A stretch of 64,000 bases of DNA, from positions 124,001-188,000 of the forward strand of contig NQMI01000023.1 of NCBI GenBank assembly GCA_002270565.1, in the 5' to 3' direction. Position 1 is the first letter of the stretch. Every line of letters starts with the position of its first letter. The DNA is from Stenocarpella maydis (Eukaryota > Ascomycota > Sordariomycetes > Diaporthales > Diaporthaceae). A model generated the notes under the pieces. The model had not been told where the DNA came from and did no database searches. It worked only from the letters and a program-made list of their open reading frames with translations. The translations under genes and the position numbers were made by a program. Below are positions 34,501-46,119 of this stretch, piece by piece.

Positions 34501-36538
34501 AAGGAATATTGCTGCATACTTCTGCATTTCAGTCTTAGTATTGAGTCATGGGATCTCCTTGACAGGGAAATTCATAGGAACTGCAAAGTCAGGCACGGCT
34601 CTTCCTCCGAGTCGTTGTTCCGGTGGGAAGCCCGCTCCGCTGTCGACGTGTCGATCCCGTGTCGCAGGTCGCAAGGGTCCGATGCTGGTCTGGGGCAATC
34701 ATCCGGTCATATCACCGCAGCCCCGGCCGGGTCCGTCGTGAAGCAGCCAGACCGTCGTCCCAGCTCGGGGGGCACGACTCGTCCTGAGAGAGACGTGGGT
34801 TCCTCCGGGCGTATCGTGTTGCACAGCGCGAGTAATAAACTCGTTAAGTTTGCTTGGCGGGATAACACCGCCACGTCGACGGACGGGTTTGGGGCGAGAA
34901 AGTGTAGCTTTTTTTTTTGTCCTTTTGGGGGGGTTTTTTTAGTGCTCACCTAAATACCGGGGCGGATACCGCATGGGATAGGAGGCGTGCAGGGTGGTGC
35001 GTGTAAATGTCCAGACGTTGTACCATCTATTCATCAAACTTCTTGGGCATAGGATCTGAGGCTGTATTTACTTGAAGCGGAGCAAAAGGTCCTTTAGCGG
35101 TTGGCCTTCGTAATCAGGCCAGCAATGAGAGGCTTTGCTGGCATGGGTGAGGTAGGTGCTGCAACGCGGTGATGTGGCAATGTGGCGGCATATTGGAGAG
35201 TCGTCAGCCACTCAGCCACTCTGCTACTGTGACTTGTCTGGCTGTCTGGATGCCTCCAACTCGCTCCAGGTTGCTCCCAACCTTGATGCCTGTCATCCCG
35301 TGCTGATCAGGGGCTCAATGGTTTGCTGCCCTGAGAGGAGCTCGGGAGCCCAGGGCGCGATACCACCTCGGCAATAACCAATCACTCTGTTCGTGGGGGA
35401 TCACCGGCCGGGCAGTGCAATGCGAATCAACCACGCCTGGCCATGTTGCAACCACATCGCCGAGAACAAACAGGCAGCGGGTCTGCCGGAGTCCAATCGT
35501 CTCGTCTGTGGTCGGACACCGGTCAAGCCAGGAAATAAGGTCCAGTACGTGCCCTACAACCATGCACCCGCATCTCGTGGAGAAAATGTATCGACGAATG
35601 GATCGATGCTTCGCTAGTTTCAAGCCTTGGGCTCTTGGCCCCAACGAACCCCGACTTCAATTTGCCGCTCTGCCCATCAGCCACTGCATTAGTGGAGGAC
35701 TGGTCGATGGAGACTTGCTCGGCCTGTCCCTCTCGCTGGCTCTGCACACTGGTGCTGTCCCAGGCAGGGACGTGTGTTCTGGCGGTGCAGACATGGAAAT
35801 GGGTATGCTGCACTGCATGTAGGCGGGTGGGGCTGCTCAGCCCGTCGGCCGTTTCGAAGCTGGAGCTGAGAGGGCCACGGAAGGCGAGGAAGGCCTCCCC
35901 CAAACCGAGACCCTGGCGGATCCCCAGTGCAGGAGCTGGCAAAGGGGTCCTCCCAGATGTCCCAGACGCAGGGCCTTTGGTTTAGCCTTTGGGCTGGCCC
36001 CAACAGCGAGCGACAATAGTGCGTGCGTAGTGTAGTCCAAGTCCCTCGCACGCCAGGCCCAGCATCTCTTTGTCTATCTAATCCATCAAATCAAGGCTCA
36101 GTCAGCCCAGCCCAGGGCCGCTCCTCCGGCCCGATCTAGACCTCTTCTCTCGCCCAGCCCATCAGATACTGCTTGGCAGCGTACATCATCGCCGCGTCTG
36201 TCCATTCCCTTCGCTCATCACTGTCGCCTCCTGCACGGCACCGCATCCAGGTCGGGGAGGTTGTGACGTCTTGGCAGCTGTATGAACCCACACGAAGCGA
36301 GAGAGAGCGAGCGCCCTGGAACCTAACAGCGGAAACTTTAAACGTCAGGTCCCATCGAAACAGGTGCTTGTCACGTCCACAACCCCATCAAAACCTTGCA
36401 CGTCTCCACGCCGCCGCGCCTCGGTCGCATCCTTTTTCTTCCGATATAAGATTCGATTTTGCCCGTCTCCATACCATAGTCTCCCTCTCCGTCCACAACA
36501 ACAGACACAGAGAGAACAAGAGAGCACAGCTTACATCA
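31544..36538. other. Long divergent spacer between PBS2 and the AEC transporter
   Basis: About 5 kb lacking a convincing gene, flanked by divergent starts. Sequence is pyrimidine/purine-patchy with a G10 run at 34302-34311, T and G runs near 34909-34939 and a CA/CG-rich dinucleotide patch near 32525. Open frames of 130-175 codons occur on both strands but overlap one another and show no domain. Long 5' leaders or non-coding transcripts are possible. Confidence 0.5.
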
Positions 36539-38465
36539 ATGCCTTCGTCCTTTCGCCTCGCCAACCCCGCGGCGCCGCCTCTCGCCATGGCGCAGACGTC
36601 GCCGTTCGTCGTCTTCACCAAGCCTCACGATGCTCACCCGTCGCTTGACCACCTTGTCCTGCTGGTTTTCGAGGCTGTCATGGAGGTTGTCTGCGTCAGC
36701 TTGCCCGGCTACATTATCGCAAGCCTGGGTCACTTCGACGCCGACAAGCAAAAGTTCCTGGCCAACCTCAACGTCATGCTGTTCACGCCATGCCTGAGTA
36801 CGACCCCAGCCACTCACTCTTATTACCATCATAGCCCGAAGGGATCATTCCCGCTAACCCGCGAGATGCAGTCTTCACGAAGCTCGCCTCCCAGCTCAAC
36901 GCCGACAAGCTTGTCGAGCTCGCTGTCATACCCATTATTTTCGTCATACAGACCATGGTGTCTTACTTGGTCGCACAAGGGGTCTCCCGGCTTTTCGGAT
37001 TTCACAAAAGAGCGTCAAACTTTGTCACAGCCATGGGTGTAAGCAGGGACCTAGTGCGCCTCGTCCGACAACAAGACGCGTGTTTGCTGACAGACTCGCG
37101 GCACTTAGGTCTTCGGCAATTCTAACTCGCTCCCGATCTCCCTGGTTATATCGCTCTCACAGACACTCAAGGGGCTCCACTGGGACAGGATACCCGGCGA
37201 TAATGACGACGAGGTCGCCGCCCGTGGCATTCTGTACCTTATGATATTCCAGCAGCTCGGGCAACTGGTGCGGTGGAGCTGGGGCTACCACGTCTTGCTT
37301 GCTCCCAAGGAGAAGTATGATGAGTACGATAACGAAAGGATCGAAGAGGGCCGGTTTGCCCGCGACGCATTGGGTAGCGAGGAGACGGACAACCTGCTGC
37401 GGCCTGATGATGACGACGAAGACATCGACGATCACCGGAGCAGTGCGTCAGATACCTACGAACCTGCTGGCCGCACTCCGGTGGCGAACCAGTCGCGGTC
37501 ATCCCTAGCTGATCTTGCCGACGACGACGGCGCTATAACCCCCCGGAAGAGTGGCAGGCACCACTACAAGACCAACTCGGCGCGGCCCAGTACTGCCGAC
37601 ACTCTCGGCGAGGACATTGGCAGCCTGCACAACGACAGCATCCTCTCGTTCCCCCGCATCCGTAACAACGACGAGTCCGAGGTCCAGGAGGGCATTAAGG
37701 GTTACCCGGAGCGCTGCAGCCGGTGGGTCAAGCAGACAAAGTCCAAGACGACGTCCGCCATCAACAGGAAGCGCCACGAGGCGTACGCCAGCCTGCCGCC
37801 GCCGCTCCAGCGCACAGTCGACTTCCAGCAGGCGGTCGCGGTCAAGGTGAACAACTTCCTGTGGGAGTTCATGAACCCGCCGCTGTGGGCCATGCTCGCG
37901 GCGGTCATCGTTGCCTCGATCCCGGACCTGCAGAGACTCTTCTTTGAGGAGGGCTCCTTCGTCAAGAACAGCGTGACCAGCGCCGTCAGCTCGAGCGCCG
38001 GCGTGGCCGTGCCGCTTATCCTGGTCGTTCTTGGCGCCAACCTGGCGCGTAACACGCAGAAGCGCGACGCGGAGCCCGAGGAGGCCGTCATCGGCACCAA
38101 GCTGCTCGTCGCCAGCCTGATCTGCCGCATGCTGCTGCCCACGCTCATCATGGCGCCCATCCTGGCCGTCTTCGCCAAGTACGTGCCTGTGAGCATCCTC
38201 GACGACCCCATCTTCGTCATCGTGTGCTTCCTCCTCACCGGCGCGCCGAGCGCGCTGCAGCTGGCCCAGATCTGCCAGATCAACTCGGTCTACGAGAACG
38301 TCATGTCTAAGATCCTCTTTCAGAGCTACGTCATCTGGTAAGTTCGCCCAGTGGGTATGCGTCTTTTTGCATTTTGCAATTGCTGATGAGTGTTCTTTCA
38401 GGATCCTGCCTTCAACCCTTATCCTCGTCATGCTTGCGCTTGAGGTTGTTGAATGGGCAGCATAA
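36539..38465 (+). CDS. Auxin efflux carrier (AEC/PIN-like) family transporter
   Basis: Polytopic membrane transporter of the auxin efflux carrier family, which in fungi is related to yeast Ecm3/YNL095C-type proteins of the endomembrane system; substrate unknown. Four exons, 36539-36797, 36872-37038, 37109-38337 and 38402-38465, join in phase to 572 residues. Hydrophobic helices fill the first ~180 and last ~200 residues. The joins restore 'NVMLFTPCLIFTKLASQLN' and 'AMGVFGNSNSLPISLVISL', both hallmark AEC segments. Between the halves lies a long, acidic and serine-rich hydrophilic loop (for example 'LRPDDDDEDIDDH'), common in fungal members and a likely regulatory region. The last exon supplies the final membrane helix. 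A second in-frame ATG 17 codons in is also plausible as start. Confidence 0.9.
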
Positions 38466-39389
38466 GTAAGACATGGGTGCACATTAGCCTACCGAGCTAC
38501 ATCAACATTCCATTTTCCTTTTACTCGTTTTCTCTGGCAAAACACAATACACAAAACAGGGTACAGGCGAAATAAGCATACAGGGGCCAGGATTGGTGTC
38601 ATATTCAGCAGCGGCGTTTTTGGTTTGGGGCCGGAAGGTCCGGAGGGGAAACATATACTAAACCCCCACTTTTCAGCGCAAGCTTTTGTCTAGGGACTTT
38701 ATTTATTTTTTTTGCGGGATGGCTTGAACAGTAAATAGTCACAATATTGGTGGGGCAAAATAAACAAGTCGAGGAGTCGGGGTTACGGCACGGCGTTGTC
38801 GGGTTGGCTTCGACTCAAGACGGAATACCTAGGCTGTATGCTTGGGCTCTGGATGCTTGGGCTCTGGTGTAGAATACAACTTATACTGTCCTCGCTTTGG
38901 AACGCAGGTGAGATGTCTATGCAAGTGCGGCAGTATACCTTGGCGTCCATGACTGTCTTGCAGGATGTGCGGAGATAATACACGGCATACCAGCCCCAAT
39001 AATGCCCCCAGGGCCATAATTTATTTCTATGAAGAGGAACTCTGCCTAGAGCCACTTACTAGCCACATATTCATGTGTTGGTTTCTGCCAATGATATCTC
39101 GGGGCCCAACTAGTTATCTCCCGTCCAAGCCCGAAAGGTGGTTTTCATAGTGCACGTATAGAGGCACTTCTAGTAGTAACACAACGTAGTTTCTCATGCC
39201 GGAAAACTGTTGACTCTAGGAAGCCACTATATGTGGGCCAAAACCACTCAGGGGAGTGGGTGTATCCATTTTCCTCTGCAGCGCAACAAAAATGATCCAT
39301 AATTTTCGGCCCATAGAGGATTGGACAGAGGTGAGGGCGAGCGAGCCAATCCTCATTGCTACACCTTTCTGGATAGGCTCTAGGTGTTT

Positions 39390-39412
39390 TTCTTCTTCTT
39401 CTTCTTCTTTTC
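39390..39412 (+). repeat. TTC/TCT microsatellite
   Basis: Six consecutive TTC-type units with an imperfect T-rich end, read directly. Confidence 0.8.
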
Positions 39413-39550
39413 TTTTGCATGAGCAAAATCTCTAGCTTGCCCTCAAGTAGCGCACACAGCGAGTGTCCAGAATGAGGCCTGGGCCCTGCCTTTCGAGGTG
39501 GTTGCACATGAGGCCACACGCACACAACCCGCCTACCCCGGGGTCGTCCA

Positions 39551-39595
39551 CTCGCAAATGTGCCCCTCGCAAATGTGCCCCTCGCAAATGAGAAC
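39551..39595 (+). repeat. 15-base tandem repeat
   Basis: Two exact units CTCGCAAATGTGCCC (39551-39565, 39566-39580) and a third that diverges after ten bases. Read directly. Confidence 0.85.
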
Positions 39596-39667
39596 CTCGA
39601 TAATCTCACACGAGAAATCCTCCGTAAACCCCAGCGCCTCGCGTAAAAACCCCACCTGCCGATCCGG

Positions 39668-40521
39668 TCAACTAACACCGTTCACCAGGACGGGCTCCTG
39701 GTCCCCGCCCGCCCGCTGCACAAGCTCCCAGTCCTTGACGTTGCCCTTCCAGTCGCTAATCCTCACGTCCCTCACGGCGACAATGATAACCCTGACCTCC
39801 TCGCCGGCGACGAAGCACTCGCGGCCGCCATCCTCGGTACCAGCAGGGGCAGCAGAATCGCCGCCGCCGGGCTGGCCGAAGGGGTTGAACCCTGCGCCCG
39901 GGTCGTCGTCAAAGGTGTTGTTTTCGAGGTGGGCCTGGCGGTAGAAGCGCTCCTCGTCGGTGCCTGCGGGGACGACGCGTGCGCTGCCGTTGATGGTGGC
40001 GCTGATGCTGGACATGGCGCTCGTGTTGAGGTTGAGGAGGAGCGAGGCGAGGCTGGAGCGCGAGGGCGAGACGGAGGAGCCGGGGCCCGAGAGGCGCCGG
40101 GCGGTGGTTGTGGGCGGGCGGTGCGAGACCCAGTCGTGCACCAGCAGGGAGACGTGCGGGTTCGCGACGAGGTTGGACATCTTCTTGGAGGCCGGGTTGG
40201 TGGTCATGACGATGACGGGCTCCGAGGGGGAGTAGGGCGAGGAAGGGAGGTAGGTGTAGTTCATGAGGGAGACGTTGGGGATGTTGTCTGTGCACGTGGC
40301 GAGGTGGAGCTGGTTAGGTTGTTGCATTGGTCAGTCAAGCCGTGCGCAGAGAGGATGAGGTGCACTCTGGTGGCGGTGGTGGCATGATGTGCGATGTGGT
40401 GGTTCGCACTTACGAAGCGGGCATTCTCGAGGCACTGGACCACCTCTGGTGGGAGGGACGAGGTGAGCTGGCGGTTGTTGTCGCCAATCGAGGCGGCTGC
40501 GTTGAGGGGTATTCGGGACAT
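39668..40521 (-). CDS. Pyridoxamine 5'-phosphate oxidase-like FMN split-barrel protein
   Basis: Member of the flavin split-barrel superfamily, close in layout to the paralogous yeast proteins YLR456W/YPR172W, whose biochemical role is unsettled. Exons 40521-40414 and 40309-39668 join in phase across a 104-base intron to 249 residues. The join gives 'CLENARFLHLATCTDNIPNV', the family's first barrel strands, followed by SLMNYTYLPSS and 'MTTNPASKKMSNLVANPHV', the expected flavin-phosphate-binding area. A Ser/Gly/Pro-rich segment ('FDDDPGAGFNPFGQPGGGDS') interrupts the C-terminal half. The C-terminus contains 'VRDVRISDWKGNVKDWELV', which fits the family's last strand. True PNPO activity is doubtful because several PLP-contact motifs are absent. 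It is divergent from MCCA. Confidence 0.85.
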
Positions 40522-41144
40522 TTTCGCGGGTGGGTGTTGGTGTGCTGAGCCCACGATGTTCGGTCTGGCTTGGTTAGTGTCGGGTGGTGGCAGGTGAGCA
40601 TGAGATAAAGCTCTCCCACACACAGCCAAGGAGGGGGGCTGTTGGTGTCCCCCATTGCGATCCCTGTCGGTCTGGACCCGCAGTGACGTGGAGAGCATTC
40701 CCGGGGTCAACAGGGGTTACTGTGTACATATGGCAGATAAGGCTCTTCCCCGGATTTCATTGAATGCCAGCTATGTATGCCCCGTCTATTGATCTCGTGC
40801 AAGCCTCCATGGTAATGATTATTCCACGTTCTTGTCTTTGCACAGATACCAGCTACTCTCTGCTGAATACTCTGCCGTCTCTGCGCAAGTGGCTTGGAGT
40901 TGGAAGCTGTCGGGGCAAGGAAGGGTTCGTTCGGCACAACGCCCTGGGGGCTTGGAGACGGCTATCAACGGCCGAATTGTCCTTCACCTCGGGACGGACG
41001 CACGACACCATCAACATCGCGTCCTCTCCGAGAAAAGACACGACAGGACCCAGTCCCTCTGCTAGTCATTGTGAAGTCTGGCAAGCCTCTCCTCTCAGTT
41101 GACCAGTCGGACTGATCCTGCCAGCACACACACAAATCACCACC
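40522..41144. promoter_or_regulatory. Divergent upstream region of the FMN protein and MCCA
   Basis: 623 bases between two divergent starts, presumed to hold both promoters. I see no copy of the CTCTGCAGAG palindrome found upstream of MCCB/IVD. Confidence 0.5.
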
Positions 41145-43449
41145 ATGAGATCCATCAAGAACGCTCATCGGCGTCTACCCCTCCGCCCAGTATCAAGGGC
41201 CTTACTTTCCACATCAACGTCTTCCTCTCAGTCGTCAAACCCGGCCGTCACACCCATCACATCCGTAATAATAGCCAACCGCGGTGAGATTGCCCTACGC
41301 GTCCAGCGCACCGCATCCAAGCTCGGCATCCGCACAACCACCCTTTATACCGACGTCGACCGCAACGCCCAGCACACCACAGCCACCACTTACTCCCTCT
41401 CCCTGCCCAGTTACCTGGACGGCGACCGCATCATTGCCCTGGCAAAGCAGCATGGCATCCAGGCACTTCACCCGGGCTACGGCTTCCTGTCCGAAAATGC
41501 CGCCTTCGCCCAGAAGTGCCAGGACGCCGGCATCGTCTTCGTCGGCCCCCCTGCCTCCGCCATGGCCGACATGGGAGACAAGGCCCGCTCCAAGGAGATC
41601 ATGAACGCCGCTGGCGTGCCATGCGTCCCGGGCTACCATGGCTCCGAGCAGGCCGTCGAAGCTCTGCAGGCCCACGCCGCCGACATTGGCTTCCCCGTGC
41701 TGCTCAAGAGCGTCAAGGGCGGCGGTGGCAAGGGCATGCGCATCGTCACATCTGAAGCCGACTTCCCCGCCCAGCTGCGCTCCGCCCGCGCCGAGGCCCG
41801 CGCCAGCTTCGGTGAGGGCGGCGAGGTCATGCTGGTCGAGAAGTACGTCGTGCGCCCCCGCCACGTCGAGGTCCAGGTCTTCGCCGACAAGCTCGGCAAC
41901 TGCGTCGCCCTCGGCGAGCGCGACTGCTCCGTCCAGAGGCGCCACCAGAAGATCCTCGAGGAGAGCCCCGCACCGCTGCTCGACGACGCCACGCGCAAGG
42001 ACCTGTGGGCCAAGGCGAGGACGGCCGCCCTGGCCGTCGGCTATGTCGGCGCCGGCACCGTCGAGTTCATCCTGGACAGGGACACTGGCCGCTTCTACTT
42101 CATGGAGATGAACACCAGGCTGCAGGTCGAGCACCCTGTCAGCGAGATGGTCACCGGCACCGACCTGGTCGAGTGGCAGTTCCGTGTTGCCGCCGGGGAG
42201 AAGTTGCCCCTGACGCAGGATGAGATCGAGGCGAGGATCGAGGAACGCGGCGCCGCCATCGAGGCCAGGATATACGCCGAGAGTCCCGAGAAGGAGTTCA
42301 TGCCCGACTCGGGTAAGCTGGTGCACCTAGTTACACCAAGGACAGATGAAGACGTGCGGATAGATGCCGGCTTCATCGAGGGCGATACAGTGTCCTCGGC
42401 CTACGATGGAATGATTGCCAAACTCATTGTGCGGGGCAAGGATCGTGAAACGGCGATACGAAAGCTGGAATTGGCTCTTCGCGAGTATGAAGTAGTTGGG
42501 CTCAGCACAAACATCGAGTTCCTGAAGAGACTTTGCAGGAGCCAGGCCTTCATCGATGGTGACGTCGAGACGGGGTTTATCAAAAAGCACAGCGACGACT
42601 TATTTAAGCCCAGGCACATCGACAATGAGGTCTTTGTGCAGGCTGCCCTGGGGTTGCTTACAGCACAGCTCCAGAGCGATACATCGAGGTCAGGCCCACA
42701 CGGCGAGGTCCTCGGGTTTGGATCCGGAAGCGCCTCGTCGGGCGAACGGAACTATGCCTTCAAGTGCATTGACAACTACAGCTCACAGGAAGGCGAGGCC
42801 GTACAGACAAGCATCACACAATTGGGCAACGGCCTCTTCAGTGCGACAGTATCGCGCAAGGGCCAAGACGAGCCGCAGGTCTTTAATGATCTCGTCTGCG
42901 AGCCCATCAGCTCCTCCACCGCAGTACCTAACCCGTCAAAGACGCGAGTGCGAACCTTCTTCCCCAATGAGAGGCTGGACACGACCGTCGTATCAGACCC
43001 AACCAACTCGCACAAGCTGAACGTCTTCCAGCAAGGCCTCAAGACAGAGCTCATGCTGCAACAGCCGTCATGGTACGAGAAGGCTCTGGGGCTGCAGGAG
43101 ATCGCCGCCTCGGTTGTAGCACCAATGCCGTGCAAGATTCTCAGGAATGAGGTCGCTGAGGGAGAGAGCGTGGAAAAGGGAGCACCGCTGGTTGTGTAAG
43201 TTCTCAAGAGTTCCACCCTCTCCTCCTCCATTACAGATGCACTGGACATGGTGAAACCAAAGGCGATCGAAATTCCCACTAACATTTTCACGTTATAGTA
43301 TCGAATCAATGAAGATGGAGACGGTGATCCGGTCACCACAGAGCGGCGTGGTCAAGAAGCTGGCACACAAGGAGGGGGACATTTGCAAGGCGGGCACTGT
43401 CTTGGTCCTGTTTGAGGAAGCCGAAGGAAGCGGCGACGCCTCATCTTGA
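41145..43449 (+). CDS. mccA: 3-methylcrotonyl-CoA carboxylase, biotin-containing (alpha) subunit
   Basis: Mitochondrial biotin carboxylase/carrier subunit of 3-methylcrotonyl-CoA carboxylase in leucine breakdown. Exons 41145-43195 and 43299-43449 join in phase to 733 residues. The first ~40 residues are Arg/Ser/Thr-rich, as in a mitochondrial presequence. The biotin carboxylase domain starts 'VIIANRGEIALRVQRTA', has the ATP-grasp glycine loop 'KSVKGGGGKGMRI' and 'FYFMEMNTRLQVEHPVSEM'. The intron splits the biotin carrier domain; after joining, the biotinyl lysine is Lys689 in VIESMKMETV. The linker between (about 500-650) corresponds to the domain that binds the beta subunit. Its partner MCCB and the preceding enzyme IVD are at 5.8-9.5 kb; in Aspergillus nidulans the three genes are adjacent. 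Confidence 0.96.
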
Positions 43450-45061
43450 GTAGCGGCTATTTTATTAGAGCGACAAGTTGGAGAATATCCTCTGAACGTA
43501 CATGTGATATGTGCCATGCGGTCCTGGGGTAATTGTTCTTGGATGCCTGCGGCTATGGAAAATCAGGGTTACTCGAATAGACAGTGTGGGTTGGAAAGTA
43601 GTGATTGCGTGAGAGGCAACAATAAAACCGCGGGCAATCATTGCATATATCATGTATCAGCTAAGGCGACTCTTTACAGCCAGATCAGTCGTTGCAATTC
43701 TCATGGTTACAAAAGGCTCTGTCGAGAAAAGCGACGGACGTGACACATGAAGACATAGTTAGACTGCCACTTGTACTTCCCCAGTCTCACTTTGCTTCTC
43801 ACGACGGATACAGCCGGCTATTGTGGCGCTGAAGCGTGCAGGATGGAATACCTAATCTCTCTCTGCAAAGCTTTAATTTTGGCATATTCATGCAGTCAGT
43901 TCGACTTGCTTCCCTGATACTTAGAGTCTCGTCCAACTCGCGATCCCTTGGGCTTCAGGCCGTTGGTTCATCCTCCCCCAAGGACCTTTGGCCTGGATTT
44001 ATCGTGCGCACCACCCCGAGGCCGAAGGATCTCAGAGGACTGCAACAAAAACCTTACAGCCAAGGCAACATGGAGAGCCCGGCCCAACAATTCTACGAGT
44101 CGCTTTGCTCGAAAGTGGCTAGAATTGTGGTGATTCAAACCATAGCGTTCGTCACGGCGTCTTTTCGCATGGGAGAGGTTGGTTGCTTGGGCATACAACG
44201 AGCAGCCACGAGAGGGCCATTGCTCTGCTGTGAGCCAGGCCGACGGCATGGGGCCTGCGAGATTCTGATTATTTAATCTCGCAGAAGACCCCAGTCCGAG
44301 ACACAAGGTCTGGACATTCAACCAAAGTCTAGAACTGGCTGTAAGTCACCTAGGAAATGCTATCAACCCCCATTGAGTGTGTCTAAGATTTTGATTATAC
44401 CTAGTAGGATATTATATTGTTGGCGATAACATGTCGAAGCATGTTAATCCCACGCGTAGTATCAGCGTGGCCCATTGTGTCGGTAATTAAACGGTTCCTA
44501 TCACGAAATACCAAGGCCAGAGATGTAGCAACCGGCCTCAAATATATCAATCGGATTTATTAAGGGGCGACAATGTCTCCAAAGGGGGAAAGAAATCCAT
44601 TTAGAGGGGCAGGGAACATATAAAAGCAAGGCTCGGAGGGCGCGCAGTCGGGGGCCGGGGGGGGGGGTTTGAGTGCTTCCAGCGTGCCACGGTTCCGCCT
44701 CGATTGCGCTACCCGTATCGTATTGTCGCGTCATCGGTCGCATAGCCCTGCATCGAGATATACTTTTCCTATGACGACGAGACAGCAAGCTTGGCCTGGA
44801 TAATCAAACAGCAGAAAGGCGGAACCCGGAGGCCGACTCGGCCTGAATCTTGAGACCGAGTCTCTCCGGCCCGATCTGTCGTCCGGACTCGTCCGGACAT
44901 GCTTGAATATATCAAGCGCGAATACTACACCTCAACCAGCAACAGCCATATATATAACAGTAATAACAATAATAACAATAACGAATAGAAACTCATTGCA
45001 ATATTAATCTCAACCACAAGGGGCTGCACCGGATCCTCCTGGTTCCTGGGCGAAACCAACC
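43450..45061. other. Spacer between MCCA and the NmrA-like gene
   Basis: 1.6 kb with no supported gene. It includes a G11 run at 44655-44665 and an AAC/AAT-rich microsatellite near 44958-44988 just upstream of the next start. Confidence 0.5.
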
Positions 45062-46119
45062 ATGATTTTAACAACGCCCACCGTCTTCGTCACCGGCGCC
45101 ACGGGCGAGATTGGGTCCAAACTCGTCTCGCTCCTGCAGTCCAGCGGGACGCAGACTCGGGTTCTATGCCGCCGCCAAGACCAGGCGGACAGGTTCAACC
45201 AGCAGCCCGGCGTGGAGGCCGCCCTCGGGAACCTCAACGACCCCGTCGAGGCACTGGCGTCGTACATGTCCGGCTGCAAGACCCTGTTCCTGCTGACGCC
45301 GCCGGCGCCCAGCCAGCTGGACATGGAGGTCAAGGCCATCGACGCCGCCATCTCTGGCGGCACCGTCGGGTTCGTCGTCAAGATCGCGGCCTCGGACCAG
45401 CGGGCCGCGACGGACGTGCCGTGGGCCAGGGCGCACTTCCTCGCCGAGGAGCACATGCGCGAGGCCTGCGACCGGGCGGGCGTCAGGTGGGCGTCGCTGC
45501 GGCCCAGCGGCTTCATGTCCAACCTCCTGGGCGCGGCGCCGGCGATACAGAGGGGCCTGCTGCCGCAGACGAGCGGGGCCGGCCGTGCCCCCTGGGTGTG
45601 AGTGCCTGTGTCAACCCCCCGCCCCCCTCCCTTGCTGGAGGCTATTTATGATATTGACCCGAGGACAGGGACACCGCCGATGTGGCTGCCGCCGCCCACC
45701 GCGTCATCCTCGACGGGCCGGCCAGGCACGCCGGCAAGGTGTACAACCTGACCGGCCCGCAGCGCCTCAACATGTCCGAGTTCGCGGCCGCCCTGTCGCG
45801 GGCCCTCGGCCACCGCGTGCGCTACCTGCACCTCCCGGCGCCCGTCTTCCGGCGCGTGGTGAGGCTGGGGGGCGCCGACGACTTCATGGCCGACGGGCTC
45901 GTGGCCCAGTTCGTGGAGATTGTGCGCGCGGACGACGACGTCGACGTGAGCCGCGACATGCACGAGATCCTCGGCAGGCCGGCCACGAGCGTGGAGCAGT
46001 GGGCCACGCGGAACCGGGACAGGCTCGAGGGGTTTGATGTTGTGCCGTATGTGGCTTCTGGCCTCGTGGCAGGCGTGGCCGTCTTGGGTTATCTCGCATG
46101 GCGGCTGAACATCTCCTGA
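45062..46119 (+). CDS. NmrA-like NAD(P)-binding protein with C-terminal hydrophobic segment
   Basis: Rossmann-fold protein of the atypical SDR/NmrA group, whose members are either NAD(P)-dependent reductases (quinone oxidoreductase 2-like) or redox-sensing regulators. Exons 45062-45597 and 45669-46119 join in phase to 328 residues, restoring the typical APWVDTADVA. The dinucleotide motif is TGATGEIGSK near the N-terminus, followed by CRRQDQADRF and 'FLLTPPAPSQLDMEVKAID'. The usual SDR Tyr-x3-Lys dyad is not evident, as in many NmrA-like proteins. The last 20 or so residues ('YVASGLVAGVAVLGYLAW') form one hydrophobic helix, suggesting a tail anchor, which is unusual for the family. A Zn2Cys6 regulator gene converges on it about 0.9 kb away. 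Coding GC is higher than in the neighbours. Confidence 0.87.

Larger units (their letters stand above)
38466..39667. other. Convergent spacer with simple repeats
   Basis: No gene is supported. It carries a TTC microsatellite at about 39390-39412 and a 15-base tandem repeat at 39551-39595, close to the 3' end of the flavin-binding protein gene. Confidence 0.5.

Noticed and set aside
34465..34953. 162-codon plus-strand frame in the long spacer
   Set aside because: Runs into T and G homopolymers and shows no family similarity or splice context.
37505..38482. 325-codon minus-strand frame opposite the AEC transporter
   Set aside because: Mirror frame of the real coding exon, with no domain.
41295..42326. 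343-codon minus-strand frame opposite MCCA
   Set aside because: Antisense shadow caused by strong third-position GC bias.
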